From Arcuatula senhousia (Eukaryota > Mollusca > Bivalvia > Mytilida > Mytilidae): a stretch of 64,000 nucleotides of DNA. The stretch is from NCBI GenBank assembly GCA_963971305.1, contig OZ020314.1, positions 930,001 through 994,000 of the forward strand. Direction: 5' to 3'. Shown here piece by piece: positions 44,450 to 55,600 of the stretch; position 1 is the first letter of the stretch, and each line of letters starts with the position of its first letter. The translations under genes were made by a program, and so were the position numbers. The notes beneath the pieces are model-generated. The model was not told where the DNA came from, made no database searches, and worked only from the letters and a program-made list of their open reading frames with translations.

Positions 44450-45182
44450 AAGTGAATTTATATCACTTATTAAAAAGTGAAAGTAGAATCTACTTTTTCT
44501 ATTATTGTAATTAAAAAGAAACTAAAATCGACGTTGTCTACCATTACAATAAAGTGAGAGTGGTTCTATTATAAATAATTTTAAGACAAAAGTGAAAGTA
44601 GAATTCAATATCCTATCACTTGGACTAAAGTGAAAGAAGAGACTATTTTATAGAATATTTAGATTAAAAGTGAAAGTTTAGACTACTTTTCAGTCTTTTT
44701 ACATTAGAGCGAAAGTAGCAACTACTTTTCAGTCTATTTTCATTAAAGTAAAGTAGAGACTACTTTTCAGTCTATTTACATTAAAGTGAAAGTAGAGACT
44801 ACTTTTCAGTCTATTTACATTAAGGTGAAAGTAGTGTCTTCTTTTCAGTCTATTTATATTACAGTGAAAATGAAAGTGAAACTGTACAGGTAGAAAGTGA
44901 AAACAACATAACAAGTCTTGAAAGTGAATGTAAATGTCTGCTGGTATCTTGGAAATAATTTTTGAGTTTTCAGGGAGTTAAAAATGTTATAAAACCTTTA
45001 TATGAAAGAAGATTTATAATCATGCAAATAATGAAATTGGATAGAGACAAAAATAAAAGATTTTTATTGCTTGATATTAAAATTTTAATGACATTGAAGT
45101 GAAAGTAAAGTCTATTTATATTTCTGAAATATTAAAAGTAAAGATCTTGCATACATTGTCTATGAAACCTATCCCCAATAAA
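44450..45182 (+). promoter_or_regulatory. Probable 3' UTR with a minisatellite and a polyadenylation signal
   Basis: After the stop, about 44,470-44,890 holds diverged 35-40-bp repeats built on AAAGTGAAAGTAGAGACTAC and TTTTCAGTCTATTTACATTA. AATAAA at 45,177-45,182, followed by a TTGTTGTTGTTG stretch, is a good candidate cleavage signal. The UTR extent is inferred. Confidence 0.55.
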
Positions 45183-45561
45183 CATTTGTTGTTGTTGATA
45201 ACCTTACCATTACTTAAGATTTAAGTGAACATTGTGATGTTCATCATATACATAGGGTATATATGAGTAGGGTATAAATGAGTTCACCTAGAAATTTTAG
45301 ATTTTATGTGTTATAAAAGTTTTAATAATGTGGTGGAGCTACATGTATCTATATTTACAATGTCACAGAAATCTTTAAATCTAAGGAAAAATTTTCAGTA
45401 ACTACAAAAGTATTATTAATACTGTGGTTTCATTTATTTTCTAGGATTGTTAAATGTGTCATTCTGAATTTTGCACTATGTAAAGCAATGTACAATTTCC
45501 ATTTCATGGGTTATGTTAACGCCACCCACATTATTGATACACCAGGAAAAATTATTAATCA

Positions 45562-45853
45562 CAGGGTTCCCACGCCATCCTTGAATTCAAGGAAACCTGG
45601 AAAAGTCCTTGAATTTCATTTGAATGTTCAAAAAGCTGAAAAAATCCTTGAATTTTATCAAATATCCTTGAAAAACCCTGGAATTTTGTAATATGCAGAT
45701 TTGTTGACTGTTTGATAAAAAAAGGCCGAAAAATATTGAATTTTAAAAAAATTTGAGGACTATTGTGTTTGATCCTTGAAATTGACCTCAATACCCTTGA
45801 AAAGTCCTGAAAAAACCCTTGAATTTTGTGTCCAAAAAATAGTGGGAACCCTG
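45562..45853. mobile_element. MITE-like element with CAGGGTTCCCAC inverted ends
   Basis: The ends CAGGGTTCCCACGCC and AGTGGGAACCCTG are inverted repeats. The inside has repeated CCTTGAA and AAACCCTGGAATTTTG words, as in the copy at 11,922-12,209. Confidence 0.78.
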
Positions 45854-46129
45854 TAAACAGCAGTAGATGATTGTTTGTCTTTGTATTAAGATTTTTTTCT
45901 GACTTTTATGTTTATTTACTATAAATACAGGTAGAGCTTGTGTAGATTCAAGTATTTGTATTTGGATGTTTGATAGGTTTTTGTGGTTTGTTTATCATTG
46001 ATATTTGTATTTGGATGTTTGATAGTTTTTTTGTGGTTTGTTTATCATTGATTGATCACAAATAATAATAAGAATACAGTACTTTAAAGATTGTTGTCTC
46101 TTAAGAAGCATAATATGTATAAACTTTAT

Positions 46130-46510
46130 CTTCATGAAATCATAAAGAAATCACAAAGAAATCATTAAGAAAACACAAATAATAAAGAAACCACATAGAA
46201 ATCATGAAGAAATTACAAAGAAATCATAAAGAAAACATAAATAATAAAGAAATCGCATAGAAATCATGAAGAAATTACAAAGAAATCATAAAGAAAACAT
46301 AAATAATATAGAAACCACATAGAAATCATGAAGAAATTACAAAGAAATCATAAAGAAAACATAAATAATAAAGAAATCGCATAGAAATCATGAAGAAATC
46401 ACAAAGAAATCATAAAGAAAACATAAATAATAAAGAAACCACATAGAAATCATGAAGAAATTACAAAGAAATCATAAAGAAATCACAAATAAATCACAAA
46501 AAATAAAGAA
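46130..46510 (+). repeat. About 62-bp minisatellite
   Basis: Five to six units combine AAAGAAATCATAAAGAAAAC, ATAAATAATAAAGAAATCGC and ATAGAAATCATGAAG. Just upstream (45,955-46,055) a 60-bp piece with TATTTGGATGTTTGATAG is duplicated. Confidence 0.88.
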
Positions 46511-48808
46511 ATATTTTTAAAATCATAATGAAATATTTTAACCACCATAAATGCTTCCCACCTTAGTTTTTAGACTTACTGTAATCAAACTTTGTTTTTT
46601 TGTGGTTTCATGATTTCACTTTCTGTTAAAGGAATGAATCGTCTCTAAACCCAAAATTATTTCATGTGTAAAAAGTAACAAGTTAATTTTTTCCACTAAT
46701 TCCAACATTTACTCACTTTAATTCAAATCAGAAGAAAATCTAAAGTTTGTTTTCAAATATCCATTAAATCCTCAGCAATTCTAATTATAAAAATTATTGC
46801 AGTAAATTGAAAAACAACCTGATTTTATAATGTTTTATATATAAATTATATTGTAAACCATTGGAAAAAGTAACCTATCAACAAATCAATTTAAAACTAC
46901 ATTTTTCTTTCTAATTGCTATTAATTTTAGCTATGCTTATATGTTTTTGTACTTTTTCTTGTTTAAATAAAAAAAAAGGAACAAAAGTTTTTTTTTAACA
47001 TGTTTGTTAATTATTGTTTTATTACAAATTTATTACAAATTTTCTTGAAATAATGAAAATGATGAAAACTTTTTTATACATTTTTCTACAAGAATGTTTT
47101 AAATAAACATATAACTGATAAGGTACCCACAAAAATCACATTCACGAATATCTAGAATTTCCAAACAATTTTTAAAGTTGGGTTTAAAGGTCTATATAAT
47201 CAGAAAAGGTCATAAAAAGTAGGGGTCAGTGTGCAAAAATTTGTTTCAGTAACTGAAGGTAAAATCTTGAGGAGTACCGATATAAGACTGAAATTCTGAA
47301 ACATGAAGAGTGACCATCCTTAATATCCAGTTACATTTATATTTGTATATATTCATCCAGAATTCATTATTATCCAAAACATTATAAGACAAATATTTTA
47401 TTTTATTTATGTGTTAAATACTCATTCATTTTCTTTTTAAATGTTTTTTAATGTGTTTTATTTTAATCAAGTGTAATAGAGTTTTACATCTCATTCTGTT
47501 AAGCTAACCCAGAAATATCTATTTGAGAGGTTGATAAATCAGATAAAAAATAGAGAAATTTTATTACATAATATTTCATGTTTCATACAATTATATTCTA
47601 GTCATGTGTTTTGATTGATAAATATTTTAGGTGTGTATTTAAATCAATTTATATAAAAAAATGTTTGTATTTTAGATTTTAAGCTTTGTTCATGTTATTG
47701 AATGTATGCAGTTGTTTTATATGCAATTTTGTATATATACTTTATATTTTCATTTAAGTCAGGTTAAAAGTTTAATTTAAGCAAGATTATGCTACATGTA
47801 AAATAATGTAAGGTTAAAGGTTTAGTTTAATTTAAGCAAGATAATTCTACATGTATAGCTAAGTAATGTTTAAGGTTAAGTATAATTTAAGCAAGATAAT
47901 TCTACATGTAAAGTAAAATAAGGTTAAAGGTTTAAGTTTACATGGTTTAATTCAAGCAAGATATTGCTACATGTAAAATTATGTAAGGTTAAAGGTTAAG
48001 TTTTATTTAAAATGTTTAAGCAAGATAATGCTACATGTAAAGTTAAGTAAGGTTAATAAAGCATAAAAACTTTAATTTTTATTAATTCCTTAAAAATTGT
48101 CTTAGAATGACACAGTCCAAAATGTAGTGATGGAAATGTTTCTGAAGCTGATGAAAGACCGGAACTATTACTCTGTTTTATTGACCGGGCTGGTCACGAG
48201 TCAATTATTTCGGACTTCTTCATTTAAATCCTACCTAATAGTCCGAGAAAATTAAGCTCCGCCCAACCTTGCGAATAAAAAATAGTAATAGTAATTGATG
48301 GTTAATTTATACAAAACATATACAGTTGAAATCCTGAACTTAACTTCTTTGTGAGTGAAGAATTTATTTGGTAACTCCAATTTAATGTATTTGATTTATT
48401 TTGTATGAAAATAATTAATAAATATTATCCCTTAGATTTTAAATAAATTATGATACACTTTAAAATAAACAAAGTGTATATGTTGTAGCCAAAGCATTAA
48501 GTTAAAGGAGCTAATCCATTTTTATTGTGAACATAACATTTCTTTAATTATTCATATTTTATCTTATTGTGTACATAACAATTCTTTAATTATTCATTTT
48601 TTATCTTATTGTGAACATAACATTTCTTTAATTATTCATATTTTATCTAATTGTGTACATAACAATTCTTTAATTATTCATATTTTCTCTTATTGTGAAC
48701 ATTTAAAGCTGATCACTGTAAATAAATCACTATAGATATATTTTGTTTTGTTTTATAGATTTTGACAATGAACGCTATCTTGAAAATGTGTGTCCATTTT
48801 TAAAAGAC
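46511..48808. repeat. AT-rich stretch with two minisatellites, no gene
   Basis: About 47,760-48,060 holds four to five 55-65-bp units with GCAAGATAATTCTACATGTA and AAGGTTAAAGG. About 48,530-48,700 holds four units of about 43 bp with TTCTTTAATTATTCAT and ATTGTGAACATAAC. No supportable ORF. Confidence 0.75.
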
Positions 48809-48809
48809 G

Positions 48810-49820
48810 ATTTTAAGCTCATCTGACGTCGTCCGTCTGATCCTTTTTCCAAAATCTTCTTCTCTGAAACTACTGAAGGGAATTTTCAAAACTTGGTCAA
48901 AGTATTAATCAGGGCATGATGTTTGAAAATTGTATTCGGTTTTATGATTTGTCAACAATCATGGCCGCTGTTACTAAAATTAGAACATAGGGTAAAATCT
49001 TATTCAAAGGCTTATAACTTGAAAACTAGAACAGATAGAAAAAAATATAAAGGATCGTAGGCTGTTCCAAATCAAAAGCTCTACAAAAGTCTCCATTTGG
49101 TCTAAGTTGTCAGGTGACTCCTATTAAGGACTATGGCCCTTTAAAGATGACTTTTTTTTAGTTTTGGCCTTTAGATCGAAAGCTATTGCAATTACAGAAA
49201 AGCTGTTGATTGCTTAAACCTTCAGCTCATTAAGCTCTACAAAAGTCCCCATAGGATCAATGTTGTCAAATGACCCCTTAGAGGGGTTACGGCACTTTAA
49301 AGGTGACAAATTGTGATTTTTTGTGTTTTCGGCCTATAGATTGAAAACTATTGCCGTTAGAGAATAGGTGTTACTTGCTAAAACCTTCAGCTCATTGAGG
49401 TCTACAAAAGTCTCCATTGGGTCAATGTTGTCTGATGACCCCTTAGAGGGATTTAGGTCCTTTAAAGGTCAAAAATAGTTATTTTTCGTGTTTTTGGCCT
49501 ATAGATTGAGAACTACTGCAATTAGAGAAAAGATGTTGCTTATTTAAACCTTCAGTTCATTGAGCTTTACAAAAGTCTGCATTGGTCAAAGTTGGTAAAT
49601 GACTCCTTTAGAGGGGTTGTGGTCCCTTAAAGGTGAAAAAAGCGATTTTTTGTGTTTTTGGCCTATAGAGTGAATACTATTGCAGATAGAGAAAAGATAT
49701 TGCGTACTAAAACCTTCAGCTCATTAAGCTCTTCAAAAGTCTCTATTTGGTTCAAAAATATCTATTAGGCTGAAGCTGTCAGATAACCCCCTATAAAAGT
49801 TATGGCCCCTAACTGTCATA
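48810..49820 (+). repeat. Diverged 160-170-bp tandem repeat within a dispersed element
   Basis: Four to five units contain CTAAAACCTTCAGCTCATTG, CTACAAAAGTCTCCATTGGG, GACCCCTTAGAGGG and GGCCTATAGATTGA. Part of the same family occurs reversed at about 63,130-63,440 and a relative at 30,212-30,730. Not coding. Confidence 0.72.
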
Positions 49821-50311
49821 AGGGCAGTGGTATGATGATTCTTTATCATGTTTATTGAGATTTCTGCCTCAAAAATAATACATTTAAACATAGAATGATA
49901 AACAAAACCCCTTTTGACATCTAAGTTTCAAAATTAAAAGAGGTAATTAGAAAAAATTACAAGGTTATCAAGAAACGGACACTTAGTGATCAGTGCGCCG
50001 GATTCTTTTAGAATCGATTTGCATTTTCATTGTAGTAAATAGATGACAAAAAACGTAAAGAAATAATAATAAAAACCAAGCTATAAAGTAAAGAGGTCCC
50101 AGTGTGCAAAACTTAATCCCTACAAAGACAGCATATTAAAGTAGACACTTAAGATACAACAAAGCGACAAAACACACAGTACATTAAGTAACACATATTA
50201 CGTTCCATTTCCAAAACAGCCGGCTTTAAACTTGCGTTTAAACAAGAATGAACTCATGTCTATGTAGTTCCTACTTGTTGCAACATAAATTCATCGTGTC
50301 GTCAACGATTC

Positions 50312-50574
50312 TTAAGGGACGGAGCATTTTACTTGAAAGGGGGGGACTTGGTTTTTTTTTATCAGAAAATTTTTATCCGCGCTATTTTTCGAAGGCGCGA
50401 CAGAATATTATTTTTTCATGATCAGCATTATTTTTTATAGCAGAAATCCTTCTTCAGAATATTTTTTTTCTTACCCTGAGCTGCCAAAATATTTGTTTCA
50501 TCAAAAATAATTTTCAGAATATTTTTTTAGGAAAAAAACAAGGCCCCCCTTCAAGTTAAATGGTCGGTCCCTAA
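50312..50574. mobile_element. MITE-like element with TTAAGGGACGGAGC inverted ends
   Basis: TTAAGGGACGGAGCATTTTA followed by CTTGAAAGGGGGGG matches in inverse the far end, CCCCCCTTCAAGTTAAATGG followed by TCGGTCCCTAA. Arms are about 35 bp and the total is 263 bp. It has no ORF. Confidence 0.72.
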
Positions 50575-51097
50575 AGTGTTCTTCATCCGAAGACAACTAC
50601 CGAGGGTCGATATAACCAAGCATTTTTTTGTTTTAGACGTTACGGTCCACCACGAAAATCATATATGGCCCCCAAGCCTAATTGTGATAGTTAAACACAA
50701 TTAAACTAAATGTTGCGACACATAAATGGAAAGGTGGCGATTGGGAAGTCGTACTCTACAAATGAGTATAAACTTGCATGCATATGCATGGTGGTAATAT
50801 GAATCAAAAAATTTTCTTCCCTTCCGAATGGCCGTACTCTTTTAATCATCGCAAATATTGCCAAGAAAAAGAGTTTAAAAAAGTGTAAGCTTTGTCGAGG
50901 TTAGAATCACGGTCTTCTGGGAAGTGAAATGATCGTTATAGGGTTGGAAAAAAACTAACATACATGTACTCCATAGATGAAATCAGTTCGTGAGCATGTA
51001 GGGGATCGGCTCACTTATACTGCTGTCATTTTCTCTTGAGTGGATTGCTGCTTTACGCCCTTGTGACACTATTTAGGCTACTAGTATTATATATTTA

Positions 51098-51175
51098 CGG
51101 TCTCCCTATTTAGCGACAAGAAGCGTCAAGAGCCGACAAGAAGCGTCAAGAAGCGACAAGAAAGTTTAATTAATA
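51098..51175 (+). repeat. Left terminal inverted repeat of the large element
   Basis: GGTCTCCCTATTTAGCGACA is followed by alternating ACAAGAAGCGTCAAGA and GCCGACAAGAAGCGTC units and ends around GCGACAAGAAAG. The inverted partner is at 62,325-62,405. Confidence 0.85.
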
Positions 51176-51385
51176 CCGACAAGAATTATTAAAAAGTTTA
51201 ATATTAAGTTGAGCATTAGAATAAAACAAATCAAATGCATAAAAAAAAGAAAAAGGTTTTTTTTATGTGGGTTTCTTATAAACTTCTTATAAGCTTTCAT
51301 TTTTTTTCATTAAATAATAATAATTAACATCAAGTTATGATTTAGATAAGAAATTTCTTTTTTACAAACTTCCCAGCAACTGTTT

Positions 51386-52295
51386 TGTGCTGTTAAATTT
51401 TTCAATTTATATTTTTCTTAACTGCATTATTATTGTAATCTTTTTGTATTAGATTTTCCTTTTCTATTTTTAGTTTCTGCATATGTCTTATCAGTTCTGT
51501 TAAAATAATTAACTTCAGCCTGTGTGCTATGTTTGAACTTTACAGTTAGAGTCATTGAACTTTCACTTTTGTTTACGTTTTGGAACTGCCTGTTTCCTGT
51601 TTTTAATGTTTCTTTGTGTACCACAATCAGATCAGCATTGTACCAATGCAAGATTCCATCAATTTTTCATAGGCATCCTTTCTTGGCAGTCCACTATGTA
51701 AGTTAAAATACATTATTTAAGCTTTATTTAATATGTTTACATGAATAATTTTGAATTATATGAGTTAATTAAAGTAATTTTGAGCATAGATTTCCATGTA
51801 TGTTTTTCAACAGTGTTTATGATAGGGAACCCCGTCTGAACATTTTAACTTTAATATTTTGCATTCTTTTTAAAGAGTATTCCAGAATTATTAGTATACA
51901 AGCAGCAATAAGTATTTGGGTATTCAATTACATTTATTTCTTTAACCTTTGTAATATTTTATATCAAAAGTGTTTTGTTATTCTTGTAAAGACTTTATGT
52001 TCAAAGGGAGATAATAATGATAATAGTTATTTTCTACACACACTACACTCACTTCAATATTATTGTTTATTTTCATTTATTAATTACCGGCAGTTTGTAT
52101 TTTGTTTTGTAATGTTTTTGTAGGTTTGTTCTTGCATTTATGTTTGTTATTTTTTCTGTCATTGTAGCTTCTTACCACACACACTCATACAAATTACTGA
52201 CTTTTGGCAATAAATGTTGTACCACATTGAGTTTTGATGGTTGCCCGAAGTAAATGGTTATCTATCTGTCTGTGGCCGTGCCACGAGGCGGAATA
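51386..52295 (+). repeat. 5' LTR of the BEL/Pao element
   Basis: 910 bp, AT-rich, TG start, TA end in place of the usual CA. It contains AATAAATG about 80 bp before the end and a short hairpin GTGGCCGTGCCAC near the end. The open frames inside are repeated identically in the 3' LTR and are not taken as genes. Confidence 0.95.
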
Positions 52296-52308
52296 GTAAG
52301 AAGATAAA

Positions 52309-52602
52309 GTGAAGATAGACGATTATCCATCGATGTCAGAAAGGCCGAGCCGACTTAGACAGTTAACATTTAAAGGTAAAGCCATGTTTGAAGACCAGAA
52401 AGAAGACTTTGGAGGTAAATGTGACAGTATATGGAACAAAATAGAAGATGTTATGCTACAAGTGCCGTCAAAAAACACAATAGACAATTTAAGACAATCA
52501 CAAAAAGAACTAGAAACATTATACCAAAATTTCTGCAGACGATCTGAAGAATACAAAAGTTACCTTCTAAGAACAAACACTAGCGAGGCTCAACATACTT
52601 AA
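52309..52602 (+). CDS. BEL/Pao Gag N-terminal fragment (separate frame)
   Basis: The ATG lies 13 bp after the 5' LTR, and 97 codons follow. The product is charged and helical (QSQKELETLYQNF, RRSEEYKSYL), like the start of BEL/Pao Gag proteins. It ends at 52,602 in a different frame from the large ORF. The large frame is open upstream of its first ATG back to about 52,590 and continues with similar helical character, so the two were probably one reading frame separated by a single small indel near 52,585-52,600. Whether that is a mutation, a sequence error or a frameshift used in expression cannot be told. Confidence 0.6.
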   Translation: MKIDDYPSMSERPSRLRQLTFKGKAMFEDQKEDFGGKCDSIWNKIEDVMLQVPSKNTIDNLRQSQKELETLYQNFCRRSEEYKSYLLRTNTSEAQHT

Positions 52603-52694
52603 ATGATCACAATGAAAATTTTAAGCGATGCAACGAAACTTTTCGTAAAGTTATTTCAGAAATCAAGACCAAGAAGCTAGATTTTGTAGAACAG

Positions 52695-55600
52695 ATGACA
52701 GATGTTAGTGGTGCATCAAAAGGTTCGTCTACAGCAAGTCAGAAAAGAGCAAAAGCAGAAGCTGAAAAGGTACGATTACAATATGTTAAGAAGGAAAACG
52801 AACTTATGAAACAAAAAGCAGCCTTGGAGGCAGACATATCTGTTATAAAACAAGAAAGTATAGTTGCAGCTGCAGAAACAGAAGCCCGTGTTCTTGAGCA
52901 GGGTGATCATGACGATCAAGATGTTATTTCAGCTTTAGGGGACACAAAACAAAAAATCACTATTGACTATGTGCAAAGTCTACAGCTTCCAAAAGCAACA
53001 CAACAAATTACTGAACCTATAGATTCACAACCGCCACAAATGCCAACCACAGCAAATGTTCAAAACAACCCAGACACACAAGGTGCTACTCTCACAACTG
53101 CTATGTCCGGCATCTCGAGTCTCATTTATAGAAAAGACTTTCTTTTATCACGATTCAGTAAGTTTGATGATAAGCCCGAGACGTATGAATCTTGGCGAGC
53201 CTCTTTCCAAAGTATAACACGAGAATTAGATGTTTCACCATTCGAAGAGATGGACCTCCTAGTTAAATGGTTAGGGCCGGAATCATCTAAATTTGCAACA
53301 AGTATCCGTGCCGCTAATGCCCACGATCCTCCTAAAGGGCTCCAGCGTATCTACGAGCGATTACACGATCGGTACGGTAGACCCGAGATGGTTGAAAATG
53401 CTTTGAAGCGTAAACTTGATGCTTTTCCGCCGATATCTAGTAAAGACAATACAAAACTTTATGATTTGCTTGACATAATTACAGAGATTGAGTCCGTGAT
53501 GCTAAATCCACAGTACCAAACTTTACTCAGCTACTACAACTCATCGTCTGGTGTAAGACCCATTGTTTCAAAGTTACCGAATTTTATGCAAGAGAAATGG
53601 ACAAATGTCGCTTCTTCTTACAAGAAATCACACGCAGTGATTTATCCACCGTTCAGCGTGTTCGTTACTTTTATCAGAGACACTTGCGAGATTCGCAACG
53701 ACCCTGCCTTTTCGTACGTTAACACGAGTCAGCCAGTTTCATACAAACCTCGGACATCTGTTGTCGCTAGGCGTTTAGATATAACGTCTGAAAATTCAAT
53801 TCGCTGTCCCTTACATAAAGCGGGTCACTCATTAAATGACTGTCGTGGTTTTAGAAAAATGGCTTTTCAAGACCGAAAGAAATTCCTGCGGGAGAAAAAA
53901 ATCTGCTTCAAATGTTGTCAGTCAAACCAGCATATATCTTCGAACTGTACAGCCTCTGTAAAGTGTCAAGTTTGTGGAAACAATCGTCACCCAACTGCGC
54001 TGCATATACATGTAGATCGATTGTCGATTGCTAAAGATGAGTCCTCAAAAGGTGATGGCGGGGAGCCTGTTGTAGATAGCATTACCACAAAGTGCACTAC
54101 ACTATGCGGAAATCTACGAGTTGGACGTTCCTGTGGTAAAACCGTTCTTGTTGATGTTTACAACGCGTCCGCACCGGATAAGAAAATTAGAGTATATGCA
54201 GCCATAGATGACCAAAGTAATAGGACTTTAGCGTCACCAGATTTGTTGGATAAGCTTGGTATTGAAGGTAAAACAGCCAAGTTTGATATGTCTTCGTGCT
54301 CAGGTAAATCAACAATGACTGGCAGGATTGCGAAAGGTATAAACGTCAAATCGGTTACCAATAACAATACTTTTGAACTTCCTGATGTTATCGAATGCGC
54401 ATGTATTCCTAGTGACTTACCTGAAATTGCGACTCCAGATGTTGCTTCTGCACACTCACATCTCAGTAGAATTTCTCAGTACTTACCTCAACTTGACCCT
54501 AATGTTAAAGTTGAACTTCTAATTGGACGCGACATACCAGAGGTACATCATGTTAACGAACAAATCTTAGGAGGTAAAGGCCAACCTTTTGCTCAGAATC
54601 TCCCACTTGGCTGGGTCATAATTGGAGAAGTCTGTCTTGGAAAAGTACATGCCCCATCAACTATAAATGTTCGACGTACTCATGTTCTGAGCAACGGTAG
54701 AAACACTACTTTTCCACTCTGCGAGTACAACATCGAAGTCAGCAACTCTAGAGACATTCAAGATGACATTTTCGTGAAAACCCCAAATGACAATAAAATT
54801 GGTTTTTCGGTCGAAGACAAGCAGTTCATTTCCCTCATGGAAAATAGCTTTAAACAGGATGATACAGGTTACTGGACAGCGCCGTTACCGTTCAAACAAC
54901 CTAAACCACCTGTACCCAATAATCGTCCGCAAGCTTGGAAGAGGGCCCAGATACTAGACAGTAGCTTACGTAAGAACAAAGTTAAGCAAGACCAGTTCTT
55001 GACATTTATGGATAAGGTGTTAAAGAGTGGTGCAGCGGAAAAGGCACCGACAACTATACATGATGAATGCTGGTATCTTCCGTTATTCGGGGTTTACCAC
55101 CCAAGAAAACCAAATGAAATCAGAGGCGTATTCGATTCTTCTGCCGTTTATGAAGGTGTTTCTTTGAACAGTCTATTAATGTCAGGGCCTGACCTCACCA
55201 ACAACTTGGTAGGGATACTTATGCGTTTCCGTTTGAATGAAGTTGCAATCACTGGTGACGTAGAACAGATGTTCTACCGTTTTCGCGTAACAGATGATCA
55301 TAGAGACTACTTGAGATTTTTCTGGTATCAAAACAATGATATTAGCCAACCTCTCATAGAATACCGCATGACATCTCATGTCTTCGGAAATACCCCTTCG
55401 CCCGCTGTGGCTACCTATGGTTTACGTCTAGCTGTTTCAAACTCAGATGACGATGTCAAGTGTTTTATTTCCCGTGACTTTTACGTAGATGACGGGTTAA
55501 CGTCAGTTGTATGTGCCGACCAAGCCATCAATCTTGTCAAGAAAACACAGAAAGATTTACAAAACAACGGCCATATCCGATTTCATAAGATTGTATCCAA

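Noticed and set aside
51800..52123. 107-codon ORF in the LTR (also at 58,721-59,044)
   Set aside because: It is inside the LTR and repeated only because the LTR is repeated. Phe/Ile/Tyr-rich AT sequence fits chance.
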